DNA from: Mikrocytos mackini
Taxonomy: Eukaryota; Endomyxa; Ascetosporea; Mikrocytida; Mikrocytiidae
Assembly (NCBI GenBank): GCA_030180075.1
Contig: JASNJN010000205.1
Coordinates: 1 to 28,267, forward strand
Direction of reading: 5' to 3'
DNA length: 28,267 nucleotides
The translations under genes were made by a program, and so were the position numbers. The notes under the pieces are model-generated. The model saw only the letters and a program-made list of their open reading frames with translations, was not told the origin of the DNA and did not search any database. Shown one piece after another: positions 19,546-27,189 of the stretch (positions are counted from its first letter, which is position 1; every line of letters starts with the position of its first letter).

Positions 19546-20883
19546 ATGTATGTTAAACTGTTCGAAGATTCCACACAAAGGCACGTGTTAACCACCAAAG
19601 ACATGATCCGTGCAATCTCTAACTTAAAGAACAGGTTAGATGTTAAGAGTAGAATGTATATCGAAATTGCAGGAAACTCCATTCCAGCAGGTCCAATGAA
19701 ACTGCTAGCCCAATTTCTCTCAACTTTGAATTTAGTTGGCCTTAAAATGTATGATATAATGGCATCACTGCACCACCTAGAAGCTTATGCCAGTCTAGCT
19801 GTATTCACCAAGTACATCACAAAATCCAAACTTGACGAACTTGAAGAGCTTGATGTGTCCGATAACGCCTTCGGTGAAGCCGGGCTTCGTTCTTTAAAGG
19901 ATCTTCTAATCAAAATCATACCAAATCTAAAAGTACTGAATCTGGCGAACATTGGGTTTAGCAAAGATGCTTGTGTTTTCCTTAAGGACACGTTTCTAAC
20001 TTGTAACGAAGGCAATCGTTCTTTCCCACTTGAAACATTTATCTGTGACAATAACTACTTGTCAGACCAGGGCTGTGAAGATTTAGTTACCATTTTAAAC
20101 AACTGCCCACATTTAAAGAACCTCCAAATTTCGGCTTCGAGAATATCTACTGAAGGACTAAAGTATATAATTCCCACAATAAGAAACTGTTCCAAACTTG
20201 AAAAACTTAACCTGGCAGACACTTATTTCAACGATGAGACGTTTAAAGAATTGGTAGATGCCTTAAACCAACACGTAACGAAATTAGAAGAGCTAAACCT
20301 GGGAATGACTTCTATTGAATTACATCAGCTAGAGCTTTTGTTTAGGCTTAAATTAGAAAAAATAAAACTGTTTGACATTTCCTACAACACGATGGATTGG
20401 TTTGAAGAGAACAACAAGATTTGTACCACTTTGATTAAGTTTTTAGATAAGTACAATACAGAACGATTAAAACTTGATGGATGTTCTATTGAAACAAAAC
20501 ATGTTGTAGAACTAATCAAAGGCTTTAACGGAGCATCAATAAGTATGATTGAGTGCTATTCAGCTGAATATAAAGAAGAACAAATCGAGACTCTTGTAGA
20601 CCTGTTATTAGAAAAGAAGAATTCATTTGAAGTGTGTATCGACGAGTCCCAATTCTGTCAAATAGAAGATTTTGAAGACTACTTTAAAATAACCAAGGCC
20701 AACAAGAAAGTAGGGAAGGAGTTGATGCTGGAGCAATTAGAAGATGAGAAGTACAGGTTTGTCTTCAGACCAGAGCTGAAAGAAGACGAAACGACTCCCG
20801 AGGAAAACAAGGTACAGGATAAGCCTAACAGCACTAAAGATAGTAAAGAAATCGAAAATGAAATTTCGGAGTTAAAACTTTAA
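19546..20883 (+). CDS. Ran GTPase-activating protein (RanGAP/Rna1-like), leucine-rich repeats
   Basis: RanGAP stimulates GTP hydrolysis by Ran at the cytoplasmic side of the nuclear pore, maintaining the transport gradient. The 445-residue protein consists of ribonuclease-inhibitor-type leucine-rich repeats. Family-specific landmarks: IAGNSIPAGPMKLLAQ (41-56), VSDNAFG (104-110, as in yeast Rna1), and an extended repeat ending PLETFICDNNYL (161-172), where RanGAPs have PLxxxICxxNxL. Regular repeats follow to about residue 330. The C-terminus (about 390-445) is charged and modestly acidic, weaker than the acidic tail of fungal and animal RanGAPs. The conserved arginine expected just after the second repeat (Arg74 in fission yeast) has no obvious counterpart in the segment around YDIMASLHH. 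The ATG at 19546 is chosen over an in-frame upstream one because the latter overlaps the neighbouring gene and adds no family sequence. A generic LRR protein is the alternative. Confidence 0.8.
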   Translation: MYVKLFEDSTQRHVLTTKDMIRAISNLKNRLDVKSRMYIEIAGNSIPAGPMKLLAQFLSTLNLVGLKMYDIMASLHHLEAYASLAVFTKYITKSKLDELEELDVSDNAFGEAGLRSLKDLLIKIIPNLKVLNLANIGFSKDACVFLKDTFLTCNEGNRSFPLETFICDNNYLSDQGCEDLVTILNNCPHLKNLQISASRISTEGLKYIIPTIRNCSKLEKLNLADTYFNDETFKELVDALNQHVTKLEELNLGMTSIELHQLELLFRLKLEKIKLFDISYNTMDWFEENNKICTTLIKFLDKYNTERLKLDGCSIETKHVVELIKGFNGASISMIECYSAEYKEEQIETLVDLLLEKKNSFEVCIDESQFCQIEDFEDYFKITKANKKVGKELMLEQLEDEKYRFVFRPELKEDETTPEENKVQDKPNSTKDSKEIENEISELKL

Positions 20884-20908
20884 TTTAATATAATAATAAT
20901 CTTCTAAG

Positions 20909-21649
20909 TTATAAACTATAAAACGAATTTATACTGTTACAAAACTCATCGAAGTTTTCGTAGTACTTCTCGTTGTATTTGTTGTCGGTTTTTCTTTTTA
21001 GTTCTCTTTCGACTTTAAGGGCTTCTTGTTCTAAAATACAATTGGCGACTTTGTAGATGTCGTTCTTCTTGATGTTGTAACACTGCAGACAAATGTAATC
21101 GTGTAGCAAGTCTCCTATGTTCGACCTGACCTCTACGTTCTCTTCCAAAGGCTGCCCACGAAATTTGACCTTGTCTTCGGTGGACACGATCATTATGTCC
21201 CCAAGCTCTAGCTTCATTGATTGCGTACTCGAACAAACGAACGGGCTGTATCTATTGACCTGAATAATCATGTTCTCGGTAAGTTGGGTCGTAGAGGAAA
21301 TAGTGACGGCACCAGTACTATCTGTAATGTTTTTTATTTTGGCCCTTTCGTTGATGCTGGCTTGTATGGTGTAAATTCCGTCCGTGAGAACGTAAACCGT
21401 TCCAGATTTTAGCCTTTTCAGTGCTAAGACTTGTAGTAAGTGTCGTGTCTTTGGTTTGGTGTTTTTGATGAGTTTTATGAAGTTTGTGAGATAATTGTCC
21501 ATTGTGTACCCCAATTGATGAGATTCATCGCCTGGCTTTTCGGAAGTGTCTAATAAATTGATGTCATAATATACCATTTGCGAGGTGAACATACACAGCT
21601 CAGACTTTAGCCACGGCCTAAGTTCGATGATTGGCATATTTTTGTTCAT
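20909..21649 (-). CDS. OB-fold protein resembling the RPA1 N-terminal domain
   Basis: A 246-residue protein. Residues about 68-160 follow the pattern of the RPA70 N-terminal OB fold: LLQVLALKRLKSGTVYVLTD (strands 1-2), GIYTIQASIN (strand 3), then TENMIIQVNRYSPF (strand 4) and GDIMIVSTE (strand 5). In RPA this module binds partner proteins and some ssDNA. The other RPA1 OB domains are absent, so this is not a full RPA1; it could be a small RPA-like, telomere or repair OB protein. The C-terminus is helical and basic (about 190-246) and contains CLQCYN. The 3' end is 25 bp from the convergent RanGAP stop, and the ATG is 12 bp from the divergent AMMECR1 gene. The fold is moderately supported; the specific function is not. 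Confidence 0.55.
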   Translation of the reverse strand: MNKNMPIIELRPWLKSELCMFTSQMVYYDINLLDTSEKPGDESHQLGYTMDNYLTNFIKLIKNTKPKTRHLLQVLALKRLKSGTVYVLTDGIYTIQASINERAKIKNITDSTGAVTISSTTQLTENMIIQVNRYSPFVCSSTQSMKLELGDIMIVSTEDKVKFRGQPLEENVEVRSNIGDLLHDYICLQCYNIKKNDIYKVANCILEQEALKVERELKRKTDNKYNEKYYENFDEFCNSINSFYSL

Positions 21650-21661
21650 TTTAACTTTTCA
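21650..21661. promoter_or_regulatory. 12-bp divergent junction with TAACTTTTCA motif
   Basis: Only 12 bp separate the start codons of the OB-fold gene (minus) and the AMMECR1-domain gene (plus). Ten of them (21652-21661) are TAACTTTTCA, which recurs exactly in the LUC7/TIPIN junction. Promoters and 5' UTRs must overlap the opposite coding regions. Confidence 0.55.
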
Positions 21662-22336
21662 ATGAAAATCTCACCAGAACTCGTACAACTCCATTGCTGC
21701 TATTCCATGGCTCATTTGATGAATAGCTTCTGGGATGAAGATGTATACGACCTTAGCAAGGTAAATTTGGGACTTCAGGAAGGCAAATTGTTTGTAACAT
21801 TGAATTTATTCGATAAGAAAACAAATAAGAAAGAATTAAGAGGCTGCGTCGGTTCTACGAGCAACAACGACTTTAAATCGAGTTTAGAGGAGTTGACCGA
21901 GTCTTCGGCTTTCAACGATTTTAGATTCAAAAGACTGACCGAGAAAGAGCTTCCTTATCTTGAAATCACAATTTCTGTTTTGGATAAATTTGAGGGTAAC
22001 AAAAAATGGGACGAGTGGGACGTAGGGACACATGGAATTGTGATGCATTATAAGGGAAATTCTACAAACAGAGATAGGTGTGCGTTGTTTTTGCCCGAAG
22101 TACCGGTCGAACACAATATGGACAAAAAAGAGACGATCAAAGCACTGCTAGAAAAATCGGGGCATAGATTCACAAATAAAAATAACGTACAAGAAGAACT
22201 CGATGGTATGCTAAAGGATGTTGATATAATAAGATATATAACAGTTAAATCCTCTTTGCATTATGATAAATTCCAACAAATAATAAAAGATTCAAAATAT
22301 AATATAAGAAAAGTAAATAACAACAAAAAGGTTTAA
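21662..22336 (+). CDS. AMMECR1-domain protein
   Basis: A 224-residue protein that is essentially one AMMECR1 domain, a highly conserved fold present across archaea and eukaryotes whose biochemical role is still unclear; in animals the gene is linked to a developmental disorder. Clear landmarks: an N-terminal helix (SPELVQLHCCYSM, 4-16), the signature LRGCVG (59-64, usually LRGCIG), the FNDFRF and ELPYLEITISVL core (84-107), WDVGTHGIVM (119-128), ALFLPEV (141-147), the KALLEKSG helix (160-167), and the final IRYITVKSSLHYDKF strand and helix (190-204). Length and order match the family. The basic Lys/Asn-rich tail after residue 210 is extra. ATG 21662 is the only sensible start, since 12 bp separate it from the divergent neighbour. 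Confidence 0.93.
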   Translation: MKISPELVQLHCCYSMAHLMNSFWDEDVYDLSKVNLGLQEGKLFVTLNLFDKKTNKKELRGCVGSTSNNDFKSSLEELTESSAFNDFRFKRLTEKELPYLEITISVLDKFEGNKKWDEWDVGTHGIVMHYKGNSTNRDRCALFLPEVPVEHNMDKKETIKALLEKSGHRFTNKNNVQEELDGMLKDVDIIRYITVKSSLHYDKFQQIIKDSKYNIRKVNNNKKV

Positions 22337-22647
22337 TAATATAGTAATACATGGGTAGTTTAATATGAAGATAAATTGTAATTTAGAAAAACTTTAAAAT
22401 ATAATATAATTTAATTTTATTATGTTTTCTGCGATGTGTTAATAAATAGTTTAATTTAACAACGATTTTAAAAGAGAATGAAAACTGTTAATTTTTCATA
22501 ACGTTCTTAATGTTTATATGTGAAAATGCCTTACTCTTTAGGAAAATTTGTAAAAATTGAATTCCTAACAATCCATCACACAGAAAAGTATATTAAACTT
22601 GATAACCATTTTAAAAAACTTACTCTGGCCTTCAGAATATATTTATT
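22337..22647. other. Convergent intergenic spacer
   Basis: A 311-bp AT-rich region between two convergent genes, the largest gap inside the first part of the gene island. No RNA gene, repeat or coding signal is seen. It presumably holds both 3' ends. Confidence 0.4.
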
Positions 22648-23517
22648 TTAATTTCTATACATTCTATTCCTACTTCTATTAAATTGATTGCCATTCTTTC
22701 TACTGTATTCACTTTTACACTGAACCCCGCTTTGTTCCAATTCTCTTTTAGATTTTCTTATTGTATAAAAGCTCGTATGTATTTTCCCTGTTAAATGACT
22801 CAGTGCTCTTTGCTCCGAATCATTATCCAATATGTACGCCCCGCAAGTAAAGCAAATAGACGCTTGTGGAATTGACAACAGGCCAGTTTCATCTTTTGTT
22901 TTCCTATTTTTACTTTCTAACAACGAATCGTTTTCAATTAAATTTTTTATCTTGTCTATTATATCCGAAGTTTCTTCGGTACCTCTTCTCCCCTCATATT
23001 CTTCTTTCGAATCTTTGCCCTTATAAACAAAAGAAGAAAGTTCGTTTAATTCTCTAATCTGTTTTCGGAGCAATGTCAAATCATTGAGCTTATTTTCCTT
23101 TATCCTATTATACAATAGGTTTATTTTCTTTTTTGCTTTCCTTAGGATGTTCTGTTGTTCCAACTCCTTTGTTCGGCGTCGGGAAGAGTTTAGGTTTTCA
23201 ATTGAATATTTGATTTTGTTGTCCATGTAGCGAACGAGCGAGTTTAGATTCGATAACACCTGGGAACGAGTGTGGTACTGCTCTCTGTTGGATAGATTGT
23301 TGAATTGTGTGTGAAAAGTCTGGTCATGTATTTTAGAGCAACTGAATCTGTTCTTGTAACAACCAGTCAACGCGTAGTAAGGACAATAGCCAAGCACGAG
23401 GTAGTTCTTGCATACATCTTGGTTAAAAATGTCTATTTTCTTTTCGGCGAGTTCTTCTGTTGTGTAGTTCCTATTTACGCTGAATATTGCGTTGATGAGC
23501 TCTCTAGACCTGTTCAT
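22648..23517 (-). CDS. LUC7-like U1 snRNP splicing protein
   Basis: LUC7 is a U1 snRNP-associated protein that stabilises the U1:5' splice site helix. The 289-residue protein has both zinc fingers of the family. The first, CCCH-like, runs from about residue 36 to 64 (VCKNYLVLGYCP, C53, CSKIH). The second is C2H2 (C222-x2-C225 ... H241-x5-H247, in ICFTCGAYI ... SHLTGKIH). Between them is the expected long basic coiled coil (about 95-165). The N-terminal helix (RELINAIFSV) fits the family LLDELMG position. The RS/RE-rich tail of metazoan homologues is reduced to a short basic RSRNRMYRN end. The gene implies that this genome retains spliceosomal introns even though none is needed in its neighbours. 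Divergent from the TIPIN-like gene by 24 bp. Confidence 0.92.
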   Translation of the reverse strand: MNRSRELINAIFSVNRNYTTEELAEKKIDIFNQDVCKNYLVLGYCPYYALTGCYKNRFSCSKIHDQTFHTQFNNLSNREQYHTRSQVLSNLNSLVRYMDNKIKYSIENLNSSRRRTKELEQQNILRKAKKKINLLYNRIKENKLNDLTLLRKQIRELNELSSFVYKGKDSKEEYEGRRGTEETSDIIDKIKNLIENDSLLESKNRKTKDETGLLSIPQASICFTCGAYILDNDSEQRALSHLTGKIHTSFYTIRKSKRELEQSGVQCKSEYSRKNGNQFNRSRNRMYRN

Positions 23518-23541
23518 TGTCTCAAACTAACTTTTCATTTT
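23518..23541. promoter_or_regulatory. 24-bp divergent junction with TAACTTTTCA motif
   Basis: The space between the LUC7 and TIPIN-like start codons is 24 bp and contains TAACTTTTCA at 23528-23537, identical to the 21652-21661 motif and in the same orientation relative to the plus-strand gene. Confidence 0.55.
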
Positions 23542-23940
23542 ATGGATTCTGATATATTTGATGAACCGCCATCAAACATCAAACATGCATCCCAAATTAA
23601 GAACACTAGCACAATAAACGAAGTACCACAAAAGACAGAAGAAAAAGAGACCGTAAAGACAAAGGAGAAGAAAAAAACCAAAAGGCTGAATTTCGAGTCG
23701 CTACAGGAGGCTTTACCCAGTTTACTAAACGCCACAAAGAAGTTTGCTGCCTTGGATGACAGGGACGAGTTCAAACAGTTTGACGACATCCTCCAACAAT
23801 ATAAAAACTGGGCAGCGTTCCATTGGCCTGACAAGCATCCTGATGACACTTTTTCCATAATAAGGCGCTTCAATAAGAGCAGAAAGATGAAGATGTACAT
23901 AGAGAAGTTATGGGAGCAGGAGGAGGACTTCATAAACTAG
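23542..23940 (+). CDS. TIPIN/Swi3/Csm3-like replication fork protection protein
   Basis: A 132-residue protein with a Swi3-type domain. This family pairs with Timeless/Tof1/Swi1 to stabilise stalled forks and support checkpoint signalling. After an acidic, disordered N-terminus (1-30) and a basic stretch (32-48), residues 50-120 match the core: the LQEALPSLL helix (53-62, as in RLLxxxGLPxL), a polar section, then the QQYKNWAAFHWPDKHPDDTF region (85-104), equivalent to the family W-A-h-x-h-F-P-x-h-x-F-x-D-F, and FNKSRKMKMYIEKL (110-123) for the conserved KxVxxxLxxL helix. The protein is shorter than most homologues. ATG 23542 is preferred to earlier in-frame codons because those lie within LUC7. 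Its stop is 16 bp from the convergent neighbour. The assignment rests on pattern likeness in one short domain. Confidence 0.72.
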   Translation: MDSDIFDEPPSNIKHASQIKNTSTINEVPQKTEEKETVKTKEKKKTKRLNFESLQEALPSLLNATKKFAALDDRDEFKQFDDILQQYKNWAAFHWPDKHPDDTFSIIRRFNKSRKMKMYIEKLWEQEEDFIN

Positions 23941-23956
23941 ATTCACAGGTATATAA

Positions 23957-24346
23957 TTATTTATTTAGTTTGGATATGAGGTTTTGGAGGGCGTTCTTCT
24001 TCTCGGGCTTTGTAGATGACTCTTTTAAGTTTTCTATATAATTTATTGTCAGTTTTTGTATGTCCTTCTGGCTCAGGGATTTGTAGTCCGTAGTCGATAT
24101 TTGGTTGGTCTCTCTCTCCCTTGTTTTCCTATTCTGCAACTCCGTGTCGTGCGTGCTTATTGTTGAGTCTAGCCATTCCTTGGCTTTGGACTTGGTCTGT
24201 GTTAGGAGAGCCTTTTTGTCAGAGGCTGACTTTGATATTCTTTCTTCTAGGTTCGACAGATCTTCAGTTTCAGGAACAAAGTCGGGTGAAGGAATAGGGT
24301 CCGGTATTTCGGAGGAGGTGTTGATTTCGGGTGCAGTGCTGTCCAT
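23957..24346 (-). CDS. Uncharacterised 129-residue protein
   Basis: Frame from ATG 24346 to TAA. The first 35 residues are acidic and Pro/Ser-rich (IPDPIPSPDF), followed by a mainly helical, basic and polar region (about 36-129) with likely coiled-coil segments (DLSNLEERISKSASDKKALL) and a C-terminal helix (KKNALQNLISKLNK). No zinc finger, signal peptide or membrane segment. I do not recognise the family. The frame extends upstream to 24442, but that part is AT-derived sequence and ATG 24346 sits at the composition change. Position in the compact gene island, 16 bp from the TIPIN-like stop, supports it being real. Confidence 0.65.
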   Translation of the reverse strand: MDSTAPEINTSSEIPDPIPSPDFVPETEDLSNLEERISKSASDKKALLTQTKSKAKEWLDSTISTHDTELQNRKTRERETNQISTTDYKSLSQKDIQKLTINYIENLKESSTKPEKKNALQNLISKLNK

Positions 24347-24442
24347 GGCGAATGGGAATCTTACAAAACAAAAATTAAAATTTTTGAAATAATTATGTTT
24401 TTCAATCAACTTAGATCTTAGACCTCTCTTTAAACAACACAT

Positions 24443-24907
24443 CGTTTTTATCGATTAATTATATCGAAAGGTGTGATTTCTTTGAGGAATTTTGGTTTTT
24501 TGAAATTTTCTGAATTGAATCTCTCAAACGAACATAAACTAAAAATTCTTTCTACTATGTTTATTTTTAATTTGGAACCCTACCCGTTTATTACAAGACC
24601 TTTATATTGCGTGGGCGTATTCATGTCAACGAAACATTCCAAAAAGAAAGAATTTAATAAAAATGAAGTCTATCCATGTCAAATAAGGGTATAAATCATT
24701 TCAAACACAAAAGAGAACATGATGTATATATAAAGTATATAACAGCCATTTGCGGGAGTTGTGTTGAAAAGGGAATTCATTTGTTTCAAACATTCAATAA
24801 AGGCATATTTCCACAAAACTTATGCCTTCAGAAAACAGAGGATTCAAGTATAGAAACTTTTATTGTCATTGACAGGAATTAAAACATTTATTTACAATAT
24901 GAGGTAC
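24443..24907 (+). other. Intergenic region with weak small open frames
   Basis: Two overlapping plus-strand open frames lie here: one with ATG near 24557 ending at 24694 (about 45 codons), the other ATG 24676 to TAA 24882 (68 codons, containing CGSCVEKG). If joined by a frameshift or a very short intron near 24690 they could be one small or decayed gene. I recognise no domain and do not call it a gene. Confidence 0.2.
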
Positions 24908-25147
24908 TCAAAGTGAACCGTACAACTCAGCATCAAAGTCATCAAGATCTTTATTTGTGTTGCTGAAGTCTAACTGCCTTAGTCTGGGTGAATTTGGCTC
25001 CGAAGTCGGCTCTAAGTTCGATTTACAAAACACGACTTTCCGCGAGTTTATTGTTTTCGCCAGTGCCTTCTTCACGGCCTCGTGGTCAATATTGGTTCGA
25101 TTTAGAATGTCAAGAACGTAGTTCTGTCTGTTGTTGTGAGACTTCAT
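24908..25147 (-). CDS. Uncharacterised 79-residue protein
   Basis: Small frame from ATG 25147 to TGA. The N-terminal half looks like a compact helical unit (NYVLDILNRTNIDHEAVKKA), the middle is Ser/Pro-rich and probably disordered (EPTSEPNSPRLRQ), and the end is an acidic peptide (DLDDFDAELYGSL) of the kind used as a docking motif. No family recognised. The G/C-richer codons than the surrounding spacer and the TTTTAAAATATT just upstream of the ATG favour a real gene. An upstream in-frame ATG at 25183 would add 12 residues. Confidence 0.5.
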   Translation of the reverse strand: MKSHNNRQNYVLDILNRTNIDHEAVKKALAKTINSRKVVFCKSNLEPTSEPNSPRLRQLDFSNTNKDLDDFDAELYGSL

Positions 25148-25422
25148 TTGGGAATATTTTAAAATGAAATAAAACTGAAACAAAGGCCCTCATTGTTTGA
25201 TACTTCACACCCACCTATTCTGTACAAAACTCCATTTGTAGTCCGTAGGTCTAAAACAATATTATTCTTCCTTCAATCAAGTTAACCAGAAAAAACTTCT
25301 TTTAACGATTTTAACAGTTTTTCCAAACATCCGCAAATAAAGACAGAATCCTTTTATTCTTCGAAACGATCCTTTAAAACAAGTCAATTGATTAATTAAG
25401 CATTTAATATACTGTAACACAA
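25148..25422. other. Intergenic spacer
   Basis: 275 bp between calcineurin A and the 79-residue gene on the same strand. AT-rich; no repeat or RNA recognised. Confidence 0.4.
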
Positions 25423-26892
25423 TTATTTATATTCGACCGACCTACTCACACTTTCAATGCTACTCGTCTCACTTATATCCCCGCTCTTTTTCAACTCTTC
25501 TTCATTAAAAACTTCATTCGCAGCATCCATCCTCTTTATTTCTTCGAATGGGATATCGTCGAAGTCTTCTAATTCCTTGTCAGTTATTATTGCCATGTTT
25601 TCATTAACAAAATTTTCCGTTTCTCTCTGGCAAAGCCCTCCAGTGTACAATGCTCTCATTTCCTCTCTTCTTTTCCCCTCTAAGAATTTCTTTGTCTCTT
25701 CGAGGGTTTTAACATCGTCTGCCTTCTTCGAGATTACTGTCGCAGCCTTCGCCAATTTATCGGCGATGAACGGAAAGCTCAGTTCAAGAGCGGTCTGGAA
25801 CTTTGGGAGGTAATATGGATGACTGACTGCATTGAATGTAACAAAGGTAAACCCAATTGAATGGTAAGCTTCTCCTAAATCGCAATGGGGATTCTCTTCG
25901 ACGGTTTTGCAAATGCAGTCTTTGGAACTAACTCTCAAGAAACCGCCTTTGTTTTTGTAAACATCACAGTAATTCGGGGCGGAGAAAAGAGTCACATGTT
26001 TGGGCCTTCTATCGGTACCTTCTTCAAAAAAGTCGACATTGAACCCATTCTCGCACACTTCGTGGGCTCTGATAACGCCCTTAAGTTTATTGTCTGAGAG
26101 AAATTTGTTGAGTGCTGCTTTGTTGTACATGAACGAGCAGCCTCTGACCATGTTGTCCTTCCAAACGGGTTCGACGGAAGCCTCGTTCAGATCGGCATCC
26201 TCAGTATTAAGCTTCCTATAGTAGTCCGCCCAAATTATATCGCACAAAACTCCCTTCTCACTGGGTTCTTTGAATCTGTTGACAGTTTCGAGGTCTTCAA
26301 GTTTGTTCAGGTCTTTAGACAGACCCCCATGACAACAGAACCAGGAGTTGTCTATGACAGCTGCAACAGGAAGCTTATCGAAGGTCTTCATTATCACAGA
26401 GTAAATATGTTCGCTTTTGTATTTGTACATTACTTCGTCTTTGAAGTTGAACGCAGTTGTCATCGCTCTCGTCTCGTGGTTTCCCCTGAGTAGGAACACT
26501 GAGTCCGGATAATGGATCTTTAGTGCAAAAAGATAAATTACAGTTTCCAACCCGAAGTAACCTCTGTCGACGTAATCGCCAAGGAATAGCATTGGGGACT
26601 CTGTAGGTGAGTCGACAATTTTCATCATAATGTTACACAAATCATAGAACTGACCGTGTATGTCGCCCAACACATTCACTGGTGAACGCAGACGTAGTAA
26701 ATTGGGCTCCTCCTCAAACAAACCAGCTGCAAGAATGCAAATCCTTTTCAAGTCGTTTAAATCTAGGCGCCCTTCCTCTAATAGGTGGACTTGAAGTGTT
26801 CTAAGAGATGGCTTGCCATCTAACAGCCACAATTTGCCGGATGGCAAAATAGGAGGTCTTGTCGGCGATGGTAATAAGATTTTGTGTTTCAT
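25423..26892 (-). CDS. Calcineurin A catalytic subunit (PP2B Ser/Thr phosphatase)
   Basis: Calcium/calmodulin-dependent protein phosphatase, 489 residues, intact. The metallophosphatase core is complete: GDIHG (76-80), GDYVDRG (105-111), RGNHE (136-140), HGG (188-190) and RAHE (275-278), with APNYCDVYKNK (305-315). After the core, residues about 345-390 (SHPYYLPKFQTALELSFPF) match the calcineurin B-binding helix, which separates calcineurin from PP1 and PP2A. The C-terminus keeps a segment resembling the autoinhibitory peptide: IPFEEIKRMDAANE (447-460), where animal proteins have ITSFEEAKGLDRINE. The intervening calmodulin-binding region (about 395-430) is diverged and not recognisable by eye. 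The presence of this gene predicts a calcineurin B partner and calmodulin elsewhere in the genome. ATG 26892 gives a normal-length N-terminus and is preceded by A-rich DNA. Confidence 0.95.
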   Translation of the reverse strand: MKHKILLPSPTRPPILPSGKLWLLDGKPSLRTLQVHLLEEGRLDLNDLKRICILAAGLFEEEPNLLRLRSPVNVLGDIHGQFYDLCNIMMKIVDSPTESPMLFLGDYVDRGYFGLETVIYLFALKIHYPDSVFLLRGNHETRAMTTAFNFKDEVMYKYKSEHIYSVIMKTFDKLPVAAVIDNSWFCCHGGLSKDLNKLEDLETVNRFKEPSEKGVLCDIIWADYYRKLNTEDADLNEASVEPVWKDNMVRGCSFMYNKAALNKFLSDNKLKGVIRAHEVCENGFNVDFFEEGTDRRPKHVTLFSAPNYCDVYKNKGGFLRVSSKDCICKTVEENPHCDLGEAYHSIGFTFVTFNAVSHPYYLPKFQTALELSFPFIADKLAKAATVISKKADDVKTLEETKKFLEGKRREEMRALYTGGLCQRETENFVNENMAIITDKELEDFDDIPFEEIKRMDAANEVFNEEELKKSGDISETSSIESVSRSVEYK

Positions 26893-27189
26893 TTTGAGTT
26901 TTGGATTTAATTTTAATTTGAAAGAATCAACGGACCTCGATTAGTATACAAAGAATATACATAATATAAGTCCGAATAGTCAGGGAAATATGTTTACCTG
27001 GCATCATGAAACCTTATTGTTGTTAGGGCCTAAAAGGGGGATTATTTTAAAAAACGGTTTAAAGATAATAATTTTCTTTTTAAAAGGCTCATTTAAGGAC
27101 AGTTTTTATGAGATTCGTTGTGCTTTGTTGCGTTAATTTCATTACATTTATTATTTGAACAAGTAAAAATTTAATTTTTAATTTTCTGT
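26893..27189. other. Intergenic spacer between calcineurin and retrotransposon remnant
   Basis: About 300 bp, AT-rich. It contains the upstream region of calcineurin A (minus strand); no defined promoter motif or repeat is seen. Confidence 0.4.
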
